64,000 nucleotides of DNA from Acinetobacter brisouisimilis (lineage in GTDB: Bacteria > Pseudomonadota > Gammaproteobacteria > Pseudomonadales > Moraxellaceae), in the NCBI RefSeq assembly GCF_000368265.1, contig NZ_KB851219.1:1853515-1917514 (forward strand). Direction: 5' to 3'. Position numbers and translations under genes: made by a program. Shown one piece after another: positions 37,923 to 45,178 of this stretch. The stretch's first letter is position 1. Each line of letters starts with the position of its first letter. The notes under the pieces were generated by a model. It had not been told where the DNA came from. It was given only the letters and a program-made list of their open reading frames with translations, and did not search any database.

Positions 37923-38356
37923 ACAATACAATCGGTTTTATTAACGCAAAAATTACTGAACAAGACCGTTTGGATTACGGGTTAGATAATTATGCTATTC
38001 CATATTTTGAAGATGCAAGATATTGGACAATTGACCGAGAGCAAAAAATGTTCTTAGTTCGTTCTTGGAAAGGACATGAGTTAGGAGTAGATACCCATAT
38101 CTCAGTTTGGATATTTGGTGTGAATGGAGGATTGTTAAAATTCACCAAAGAAATTTTAAAATATAAAGAAATAGAAGACGGACATTATTATTCCAAACAA
38201 AAACTTACTGACCTTAGAATCATTGAAGACGTGAATATGGATAGGCAGCAACTCTTACAGCATATTGTTGAGGCAATCGAAGTATGTCAGGAAATTGGAA
38301 TATTCTCTGATATGAAAAGTTATGACCTTTGGGTTGATGTGAACGATGTGCTTTAA
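37919..38356 (+). CDS. Cargo protein family, copy 2
   Basis: A 145-residue paralogue of copy 1. The position equal to copy 1's ATG (37931) reads ATC here, so the only nearby ATG is at 37919, twelve bases upstream, inside what was the ribosome-site region. Translation may rely on coupling with the tiny frame that ends in the overlapping TGA. The body is intact and close to copy 1, so it is probably under selection. Confidence 0.68.
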   Translation: MNNTIGFINAKITEQDRLDYGLDNYAIPYFEDARYWTIDREQKMFLVRSWKGHELGVDTHISVWIFGVNGGLLKFTKEILKYKEIEDGHYYSKQKLTDLRIIEDVNMDRQQLLQHIVEAIEVCQEIGIFSDMKSYDLWVDVNDVL

Positions 38357-38357
38357 C

Positions 38358-38471
38358 ATGCTTGATCAAGCACAAACCTTAACTGAAATTGAACATTGTA
38401 CTTCGGGACTACAAGGTGATGTACTCAGGCAAGAGCTGACTCGTATCGTCAATGAAACATTTAGAGAATAA
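38358..38471 (+). CDS. Short frame MLDQAQ, 37 aa
   Basis: A 37-codon frame beginning one base after the copy 2 stop. The product reads MLDQAQTLTEIEHC and ends ELTRIVNETFRE. It shares its start with the smaller frame after copy 1. Function and coding status unknown; could be a fragment of a formerly longer partner protein. Confidence 0.35.
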   Translation: MLDQAQTLTEIEHCTSGLQGDVLRQELTRIVNETFRE

Positions 38472-38518
38472 GAATTATCTGAACTATGTTGTGAAAAGTG
38501 ACTTTTAGTAAAATAGAC

Positions 38519-38546
38519 TTATGACTTAATAAATATAGCGAAAGGA
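38519..38546 (+). promoter_or_regulatory. Repeated leader, copy 2
   Basis: Identical over 28 bases to 37403-37430 and placed 9 bases before the start of the third cargo gene, including the AAAGGA ribosome site. Confidence 0.7.
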
Positions 38547-38554
38547 ACTAAATA

Positions 38555-38971
38555 ATGGGTTTTGTTCATGGAATTTTAACTGAAGATGAAAAGATTAAAT
38601 TTTCTAAGCAGTTACAAGGGTGGCGTGCTGATTGGTATATTGACAAGGAGCGTGATGTAAGTTTGTGGGTAAGTAATGCTGGAAACTGGCAAGAGTTGGC
38701 AGAAGGTAATAATAAAAAACTAGCTCGACTCAGAATTGGCTTAAAAGTTATTTATTTCTTATTATCTCCAGGAGGTGGTTCGAGTAGTGTTTTGGATAAG
38801 CCATATATCATTGTTTGGGATTCTATTATTTCATATACACCTTCTGATTTGCATAGTTTTGACTATGATTATGTGGTTAGTTTATTGAGAGAGGGATTGG
38901 CTGCATGGGGGGGAGGCTATGCTAATAATACGAAGTGGCATCCAAATTTTGTTGTTAAATTTAATTTTTAA
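38555..38971 (+). CDS. Cargo protein family, divergent copy 3
   Basis: A 138-residue protein whose start (MGFVHGILTEDEKIKF, then WYIDKERDVSLWV) follows the same scheme as copies 1 and 2 (MGFINAEVSEQDRLDY, then WTIDQEQKMFLF). It carries a glycine/serine-rich LLSPGGGSSSVLDK loop, and a C-terminal WGGGYANNTKWHPNFVV. No cysteines or signal peptide. Likely a distant paralogue under the same duplicated leader. Function unknown. Confidence 0.68.
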   Translation: MGFVHGILTEDEKIKFSKQLQGWRADWYIDKERDVSLWVSNAGNWQELAEGNNKKLARLRIGLKVIYFLLSPGGGSSSVLDKPYIIVWDSIISYTPSDLHSFDYDYVVSLLREGLAAWGGGYANNTKWHPNFVVKFNF

Positions 38972-39010
38972 AAAGTAGAAAATATAATGTGGGACTTACA
39001 GCAAACTTAA

Positions 39011-39038
39011 CCAGTCTTACAAGGTACTGGCTTTTTTG
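39011..39038 (+). terminator. Terminator-like hairpin after cargo genes
   Basis: CCAGT ... ACTGG with a ten-base loop is followed by a run of six Ts. Confidence 0.6.
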
Positions 39039-39120
39039 TTTGACAACACCACCTCAAAAACCAAGCAAAAAACATGCTCAAAGCCTTATAAATAAATGGC
39101 TACAGCTATTTTGTAAAAAC

Positions 39121-39640
39121 AGGGTTTTGTCATGCTACGTCAAACAAAATAAGTCCATTTCGTAAGAGTACGTAAGGGTAAATTTACGTTGACGACATGG
39201 TGACATAAACAGGTTAAAACACCTATCAATGCCATACATGTAAACGCTTTGGCTCATTTATATAAAATGTCAATCTGTCAACGTACGTCAACGTAAAAAA
39301 CCTGTTTTGTCGTTCTACGTCGTACAAAATTAGACTTACAGCACGTTATTAATTTTCCTTGATGAGCATTCTATCAAAAGACCATCAAAACCTCCTGTAA
39401 GCTATACACAGCAATGTTTACCACGATTTTAAGGAAAACCCATTTCATCAAGGTACATCAAGGAAAAGTTTAAAAAATCTCACCATCCAACAAGGTACAA
39501 CAAGGTAAAAATCAAAAGGTGTATTTCCCTTAACTTTCATCACTGGTGAAAGTTGAAATGTCCACCATTCCATCTAAGTACATCTAAGTAAAATGTGAAA
39601 CTGGCAGCTTTTCATCTAAGTACATCCAAGTAAATGCCCG
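39121..39640. repeat. Six tandem pairs of 10-bp repeats
   Basis: Pairs begin at 39161, 39276, 39446, 39488, 39571 and 39613. Units are CGTAAGAGTA, TGTCAACGTA/CGTCAACGTA, CATCAAGGTA, CAACAAGGTA, CATCTAAGTA and CATCTAAGTA/CATCCAAGTA; each pair is followed by A residues. The general form is CRTCWANGTA. Inverted single copies occur at 39183 (TTTACGTTGACG) and 39353 (TTTTCCTTGATG), each 103 bases before its direct match. Two flanking TTTTGT...ACAAAA inverted repeats occur at about 39124 and 39304. No protein explains this. Confidence 0.85.
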
Positions 39641-40460
39641 ATCTAAATGCACCACTTCAAATGTGGAATATGAGCAAATTTGCTCACATTTCAAATTCGA
39701 CCAAGTGGAATTTGATTTTTAATGTCAGGTTTTATCAGGTTCTAATACTAACTTTCACTAACAACCTAAAGTTTTCTATAGTTCCGATATTAGGTTTTAT
39801 AAGGTTTTGGATGTCAACAATTGTCAACATCCCCACCCTTTCAATGAAAGCAGACACGGCGTACCTGAACCACAAATTTATGGAGCAGCAGAGGTTTTCG
39901 TCAAAACTGGCAGAAACCTGATTGCCCAACCATTCACGGCATTTAATTGGCTACCGTATTGTTTTCAAAGCAAAGCGCAAAATTGCGCTTTGCGAAACAA
40001 CCCTATGAAAGACCAATTTCCCGCCCTAAAAAAGAGTTTTCGGAGCAGTATCGAACAAGGACTTACGCAACAACTACGCGCGATGGTTTTGGCATCTAAA
40101 AACGTTATTTTTCGTAATGAGTTTAGTGACAACTACGCGCGTATAGCGATTTGAGAAAACAACCCCATGAAAGAGGGTTTTCTATGCGTACCAAGCTGCG
40201 TACTTGAGAGTGCGTACCATGAGTGATTTTTAATATCCTCAATTTGAGGATGCGAAAACACACAACCCACCAGTATTGAAAAGATGCAGAATCAAGAAAC
40301 GCGCGCGGGCGCGAGGGATAGTGTTTATTCCACTAATAAGGCATAACAATTGCTAACAGCCGAATTTCGGATTTTAAATCCAATAAAGTTTTTAAATGGT
40401 CAAAAAATAATATTGTTGCTTAAATCAGGAGGCAGATAGAAAAGCTAAAAAAAGCCTAAC
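39641..40460. repeat. Palindrome-rich region near the island's right end
   Basis: Contains TGAGCAAATTTGCTCA (39671-39686), TCAAATTC / GAATTTGA (39691-39715), CAAAGCGCAA / TTGCGCTTTG (39971-39992), a repeated CAACTACGCGCG (40071 and 40130), three TGCGTAC motifs near 40184-40216, and TCCTCAA / TTGAGGA near 40236. Apart from one doubtful frame at 39807 no gene is supported. Confidence 0.65.
39807..40154 (+). CDS. Doubtful open frame, 115 aa
   Basis: An open frame whose translation includes QSKAQNCALRNNPMKDQF and LTQQLRAMVLASKNVIFRN. The frame spans a strong palindrome (39971-39992) and has no clear ribosome site. Similar short peptides sometimes occur near phage-derived loci, but I cannot name a family. 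Could be a non-coding region read as protein. Confidence 0.3.
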   Translation: MDVNNCQHPHPFNESRHGVPEPQIYGAAEVFVKTGRNLIAQPFTAFNWLPYCFQSKAQNCALRNNPMKDQFPALKKSFRSSIEQGLTQQLRAMVLASKNVIFRNEFSDNYARIAI

Positions 40461-40471
40461 AGCAGTTAATT

Positions 40472-40491
40472 TGTATCCCAGTTTGTATCCC
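40472..40491 (+). repeat. Paired TGTATCC motifs near the island's right end
   Basis: TGTATCCCAG followed by TGTATCCC, matching the pair at 30661-30679 near the left end and another at 40609-40626. An inverted copy lies at 30702-30709. They resemble integrase arm-type sites. Confidence 0.5.
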
Positions 40492-40540
40492 AAGCAATCA
40501 CCAACCTAAACATATTTATTATATTCAACAACTTATAAGT

Positions 40541-40562
40541 CGAGTTCAATTGACGCCATCTC
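40541..40562 (+). other. attR: Probable right attachment site
   Basis: CGAGTTCAATTGACGCCATC and the next two bases match the ssrA 3' end at 30509-30530 at 18 of 22 positions, but mismatches in the stem make it degenerate. It marks the likely right boundary of the island. Confidence 0.5.
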
Positions 40563-40627
40563 TTGCCTACGTATAACTGAACATAACTGTATATAGTATT
40601 GCTCACCGTGTATCCCAGCATGTATCT
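40561..40627 (+). repeat. Right copy of the 67-bp direct repeat
   Basis: Matches 30613-30679 at about 56 of 67 bases, directly abutting the degenerate attR. It includes CTGTATATAGTATTGCTC and the TGTATCCCAG motif, and looks like a copy of an island left end. Confidence 0.7.
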
Positions 40628-40670
40628 GTAAGTTTTCAGCTTATAAAAGATTTCTATTGCTAAAGAACCT

Positions 40671-41282
40671 TTATTTCGCGGGGCTTCCCCATTGATTACG
40701 CTCAGGTTTGGTTTCACTTACCATCCAAATAAACAGTGGAATCAAACCAATAATGGTAAAAGCAATCAACATCCACCAGCCTGAACGGTCAACATCGTGT
40801 AAACGACGCACTCCAACGGCAAGCGCAGGCAAAAAGAAAAATAAGTTTAAAAGCCCTGTAAAAATATTCATCTGGCTTTCACTGAGCCCAATAATCGCCA
40901 AAATCAGGCCTAAAATAAAACCCAATAAAATCTGGAATAGATAAAAATACCAGTATTCCTTACGTCGAGCACGACCTGAGAAATTGGTATAATTTTTTAA
41001 ACATTTCATTGCCCAATCAAAAAAACCATAATTTTGTTCTTCTTGTAACTGTGCATTGCCTTCCTGAAATACAGGTGACTGTTGAAATGGCGTTCCAAGT
41101 GTTGCCAAATAAACTCCCACAGCTTGGCCAAGTTCATTGACCAAAAAATCAACCTGCTGTCCTCGAACAGGGGCGATCTGTTCTTTCCATTCTGCACCAA
41201 TAAAACTGTAGCGTTTATTATCCTCGCCGTTAATTATGCCTTCATTATATTGAATACTAAAATCGAGCAACGTACCTTTCAT
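40671..41282 (-). CDS. DUF805 membrane protein
   Basis: A 203-residue protein. The N-terminal 85 residues form a soluble part (DFSIQYNEGIINGEDNKRYSF, like other GYF/short-domain fusions); the C-terminal part from about residue 88 (NYTNFSGRARRKEYWYFYLF) is a DUF805 membrane domain with four hydrophobic segments and VGVRRLHDVDRSGWWML. Function unknown. It is the first core gene after the island, and its 3' end faces the repeat. Confidence 0.88.
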   Translation of the reverse strand: MKGTLLDFSIQYNEGIINGEDNKRYSFIGAEWKEQIAPVRGQQVDFLVNELGQAVGVYLATLGTPFQQSPVFQEGNAQLQEEQNYGFFDWAMKCLKNYTNFSGRARRKEYWYFYLFQILLGFILGLILAIIGLSESQMNIFTGLLNLFFFLPALAVGVRRLHDVDRSGWWMLIAFTIIGLIPLFIWMVSETKPERNQWGSPAK

Positions 41283-41759
41283 ATTTATACTCTCTGTCTA
41301 TTGAGATCGTTATGGCTAGTTAAATGAAGTATGTACACAAAAAATATATAGTTTTTCTATCCAATCCATTTAAAACAATATGTTGCAGGATGGCTAGTCT
41401 TTTTCTTTTTGGTTGAGTTTGAATGCTCTTTTATCACAAATAAACCTCATCTATTTAATGTATCAATGTATGACTTTTCAATCAATAACACAGCAAATCA
41501 AGAAATATTCTATTTTATATAAAATCGTTTAGGCGAGGCTGATTGGTTTTTTATAAAAATAAAAAATTAATAAAATCTATATATAAAACAGTTAAATACT
41601 TTCAACCTATGATTTATCTATTATAAAAATAAGCCCTTAAAATGATTATTTACTTTTCAGGTTTTTCTGGTTTATTTGCATTAGGTTACATTTTCTTGAT
41701 TAAAAATTCCTAGAAATTTGCTTTAATTATCGCCGACATTTTCTAGAGGGTCATCTGCT
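41283..41759. other. AT-rich intergenic region
   Basis: No supported gene. A 23-codon hydrophobic frame at 41642-41713 (MIIYFSGFSGLFALG and on) lacks a ribosome site, so I do not call it. Confidence 0.4.
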
Positions 41760-41978
41760 ATGAAAAAAATTTTCCCAAAAACCCAAGATACTTTTTTGAA
41801 AGTAGGTCTGGTCAGTATGATTATCTTGAGCATCAGTACAGCTTTATTTTTAAAAGACTATTATGACCACAGCTTTTTAGCTTTTTTGGTTCTGATGATT
41901 TTTCCTTTTCTCTATATGAAATGTGTGACGACAATTGCCAACAAAATTTATGAAAGCGATCCACTTGGATCATTTTAA
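41760..41978 (+). CDS. Small membrane protein
   Basis: A 72-residue protein with two hydrophobic segments (VGLVSMIILSISTALFL and FLAFLVLMIFPFLYM) and charged ends. The start follows TAGAGGGTC. No family recognised; an inner-membrane location is likely. Confidence 0.6.
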   Translation: MKKIFPKTQDTFLKVGLVSMIILSISTALFLKDYYDHSFLAFLVLMIFPFLYMKCVTTIANKIYESDPLGSF

Positions 41979-42645
41979 CTCCCATTAGGATGTTGATCTA
42001 TGAGAGAGGATAATCTGCTTATAGATCAAAGCTTTAAAACTCTGCTTTTGAGCATATGACTAGACAGTTAAAAATCCCCTCTCTATCCTACCAAGCACAA
42101 TCAAATATTCCACCACTTCAACCAAAGCAAAATTTCCACCATAAATGGCACAAATACGACAAGTATTACTACTCGACTGGTCGGTTTTAACTCATATCCA
42201 AACCGCAAATAATCCACAAATCTTAAACTTAAAATCAGGGTCATATCCACTGTATGAATATGACAGGCCTTGTACCACCGCCAGATAGAATGCCCGATAG
42301 TATCATTCATAAATTTATTTAAGCGCTATGCCGTTATTTTCAGGGAAAGAAGAATTGCTTTGCTATTTCTTTATCTCATCGCATGAAGCAAACACCATTA
42401 TTATTTTATTTTTCAATAAAGTATAAATTATTGATATTTTAAAAACTCGAACCCCAAGTTTTCTGCCTAAAGAATACCCAAAATAGATCAAAAAATAGGA
42501 TAGTGTGTCATACAAATAGAGTTTTCTTGGGTTCTAGAGGCTTTTATAATCGCGCAACTTGAGTGTTTTTTAACACCTTGCTCACATGAATTCAGCGCAA
42601 AAAATTCATGCCAAAGCTCACTCTTACCAGTGAGCTTTTCTCTAT
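41979..42645. other. Long intergenic region
   Basis: About 650 bases with no well-supported gene. A minus-strand frame at 42101-42310 with a hydrophobic end is open but has no ribosome site. A hairpin at 42613-42640 closes the region. Confidence 0.4.
42613..42640. terminator. Hairpin next to the mutarotase gene end
   Basis: The stem AAAGCTCACT / AGTGAGCTTT with a six-base loop; weak T run on the minus-strand side. Confidence 0.6.
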
Positions 42646-43515
42646 TTATATATCTGTAATTTTTAGCTGGTAATCTACTTTTGAACCTGCCGCCAATTGT
42701 ACAGTTTCACTGGCAATCTGTCCGCATTCTACACAGACAAAATGCTGCCAGTCGCCCTCGGCAATATCACCCAAACGCTTCGCTTTATCTTGCCACGGAT
42801 TCCAGACCACCACACTGGCACAGCTGGGTGCAGCAATCTGAATTGGTTGAACATGTACTTGTACAATTTGATAATGACCCGATGCTTTCGGGTAAATTCG
42901 ATCAGTTTCTTGTTGAAAGGTCACAGCATCTATTTCACAAAAGCGCTGATTACTTTGCAATTGATCCATAAATTCAGCGTTTTGCAAACCATAAATTTCA
43001 GTCTGCTGAATCTGATCAACCTGAAAATAACTATGCCATGCAAAACTAAATTCAAAAGCTTGCGACCCGATATTTTCGACCTGTAAATCCAGATTTAAAG
43101 ATATCCCGCAAGAAATTCGCAATTTCAAACGAAAAGCATATGACCAGATTTTTCGAGTTTCAGGCGAGTCTTGTAAAATAAAATCTGCGTGGTGAATGAC
43201 TTGAGCTTCGTCATAACTCACGTTTTGCAATTCCCAAATCAGGTTACGTGCAAAACCGTGTGCGGGCTGTAACCCTTGCGGATGCGCGCCAAACCACGGG
43301 AAACATAGCGGAATGCCGCCACGCAATGCTTTACCGACCTGTCCTGTATTGGCTTTAGATAACCAAAGCAGTGAGTTCTCACGATGTTTGGGCTGATACT
43401 GTAAAATTTGCGCCCCCTGCAAGGCAATGCAAGCTCGACAAGATGGACTATCAATTTCAAGGACATCTAAATCTGTGAGTTTTTGATTCAACTTAAGTTT
43501 TTTTATCGCATGCAT
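42646..43515 (-). CDS. yeaD: Hexose-6-phosphate mutarotase (YeaD-like)
   Basis: A 289-residue aldose-1-epimerase-like protein that interconverts alpha and beta anomers of hexose 6-phosphates. Family features include LRGGIPLCFPWFGAHP, GFARNLIWELQNV and SFAWHSYFQV near residue 160, and VVVWNPWQDKA. The gene is alone, divergent from glpK. Confidence 0.92.
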   Translation of the reverse strand: MHAIKKLKLNQKLTDLDVLEIDSPSCRACIALQGAQILQYQPKHRENSLLWLSKANTGQVGKALRGGIPLCFPWFGAHPQGLQPAHGFARNLIWELQNVSYDEAQVIHHADFILQDSPETRKIWSYAFRLKLRISCGISLNLDLQVENIGSQAFEFSFAWHSYFQVDQIQQTEIYGLQNAEFMDQLQSNQRFCEIDAVTFQQETDRIYPKASGHYQIVQVHVQPIQIAAPSCASVVVWNPWQDKAKRLGDIAEGDWQHFVCVECGQIASETVQLAAGSKVDYQLKITDI

Positions 43516-43652
43516 CTTATGGTAACAATTTATTTTAAATCACGTTAAAGCTTAATTGATCTATCTCTATTTGCAAACATCAGGCAGATATCTTTCTTTA
43601 TAGGGTTACGCTAGTATTTTTGTTATCCCCCTACGATACGATGGTTTTGTTA

Positions 43653-45140
43653 ATGAGCTACTTACTTGCACTCGATCAGGGAACAACCTCAAGCCGTGCG
43701 ATTATTTTTGATGAACTTGGGCAAGTTCATGCCATCGCACAACGCGAAATTTCCATTCAGACACCCCACTCGGGCTGGGTCGAACAAGATGCTAATGAAA
43801 TCTGGTCCACCCAAATTGCCGTGGTACAGCAGGCTTTAGCTTCAGCTCAGATTCTTGCGAAAGATATTCGGGCACTCGGTGTTACCAACCAACGCGAAAC
43901 CACTGTGGTGTGGGACAAACGTACAGGCAGGCCGCTCGCACCCGCCTTAGTCTGGCAAGACCGTCGTGCTACTGCATGGTGTAACCAGTTAATTCAACAA
44001 CAGTTATCTGACAAAATTCACAAAAAAACTGGCCTTCAAATTGACCCGTATTTTAGTGCAGGCAAGCTGGTATGGTTGTTAGAAAATGTTGATGGTTTAC
44101 GCCAGCTAGCACAGCAAGGGCATGTAGCATTTGGCACAATTGACAGCTGGCTGGTATGGAATCTGACTCAAGGTGCAGAACATGTAATTGAAGTCAGCAA
44201 TGCGTCACGCACCATGCTCATGAACCTCGGTCGCCAAATCTGGGATGAAGAGCTACTTGAACTGTTTGATATTCCTGCCAGTGTTTTACCCAAAATCATC
44301 CATTCTGATGCCTATATTGCAGATACTGCACAAGGTCTACTCGGTAGCAATATCCCAATTGCAGGGATTTTAGGTGATCAGCAAGCTGCGTTGTTTGGGC
44401 AATCCTGTTTTGAAGCAGGGATGGCAAAAAATACCTATGGCACAGGCTGTTTTATGCTGTTCAATACAGGCAACCAACTGCAATACAGTCACAATCAGCT
44501 ACTCACTACACTGGGATGGACCTGCAACAATAAAACTCATTATGCTCTCGAAGGCAGTGTATTTATGGCAGGCGCTATTGTGCAATGGCTACGTGATGGC
44601 TTGGGCATCATTAAAAGCAGCCAAGAAGTGGAAAAACTGGCGTCTCAGGTCAAAGACACCGATGGTGTTGTGCTAGTACCTGCCTTTACAGGGTTGGGCG
44701 CGCCCTATTGGGACAGTGATGCACGTGCATTACTGTGTGGTATGTCGCGTGGCACCACCAAAGCCCACATCGCTCGCGCTGCCCTAGAAGCAATCGCCTT
44801 TCAAGTGGCTGATGTTTTCACAGCAATGCAATTGGATCTATCTCAACCCTTAAAAGAATTACGGGTTGATGGGGGTGCAAGTCAAAATGACATGTTAATG
44901 CAATTTCAGGCAGATATTCTCAATGTCCCTGTAATGCGCCCGAAAATGCGTGAAGCCACTGCATGGGGAGCAGCGGCTATGGCAGGCATGAAAATTGGCG
45001 TGTTTGCCCATGTCGGGGAAATTGCCCAGTCTTGGCAACTTGATCGTTGCTTTGAGCCAAAAATCTCAGTAGATCAGCGCCAGAGCCAGCTACAACAGTG
45101 GCATCGGGCCTTGCAACGTGCGCGTTCAGATTTAAATTAA
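43653..45140 (+). CDS. glpK: Glycerol kinase
   Basis: Phosphorylates glycerol to glycerol 3-phosphate. The frame is open from 43620, but the ATG at 43653 gives the normal N-terminus (MSYLLALDQGTTSSRAI, 495 residues, near the usual 500). FGGY-family motifs are present: DQGTTSSRAI, TNQRETTVVWD, GILGDQQAALFGQ, NTYGTGCF, and GGASQNDMLMQFQAD. No glpF or glpD is adjacent. Confidence 0.95.
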   Translation: MSYLLALDQGTTSSRAIIFDELGQVHAIAQREISIQTPHSGWVEQDANEIWSTQIAVVQQALASAQILAKDIRALGVTNQRETTVVWDKRTGRPLAPALVWQDRRATAWCNQLIQQQLSDKIHKKTGLQIDPYFSAGKLVWLLENVDGLRQLAQQGHVAFGTIDSWLVWNLTQGAEHVIEVSNASRTMLMNLGRQIWDEELLELFDIPASVLPKIIHSDAYIADTAQGLLGSNIPIAGILGDQQAALFGQSCFEAGMAKNTYGTGCFMLFNTGNQLQYSHNQLLTTLGWTCNNKTHYALEGSVFMAGAIVQWLRDGLGIIKSSQEVEKLASQVKDTDGVVLVPAFTGLGAPYWDSDARALLCGMSRGTTKAHIARAALEAIAFQVADVFTAMQLDLSQPLKELRVDGGASQNDMLMQFQADILNVPVMRPKMREATAWGAAAMAGMKIGVFAHVGEIAQSWQLDRCFEPKISVDQRQSQLQQWHRALQRARSDLN

Positions 45141-45145
45141 AATAA

Positions 45146-45178
45146 AAGAAGCCAGTCGAATGACTGGCTTCTTTTAAT
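45146..45178. terminator. Bidirectional terminator between glpK and efflux gene
   Basis: The stem AAAGAAGCCAGTC / GACTGGCTTCTTT with a GAAT loop lies between convergent genes. Confidence 0.88.

Noticed and set aside
39121..39640. CRISPR array
   Set aside because: The repeats are 10 bp in adjacent pairs of differing sequence, without uniform repeats and spacers, and no cas gene is present.
30536..40562. Insertion sequence or transposon inside the island
   Set aside because: No transposase or terminal inverted repeats with target duplication were seen.
40466..40717. Minus-strand frame of 83 codons at the island's right end
   Set aside because: It reads through the attachment site and direct repeat; a similar translation at the left end only mirrors the DNA repeat.
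42101..42310. Minus-strand frame of 69 codons with hydrophobic end
   Set aside because: No ribosome site or recognised family; could be a small membrane protein but support is too weak.
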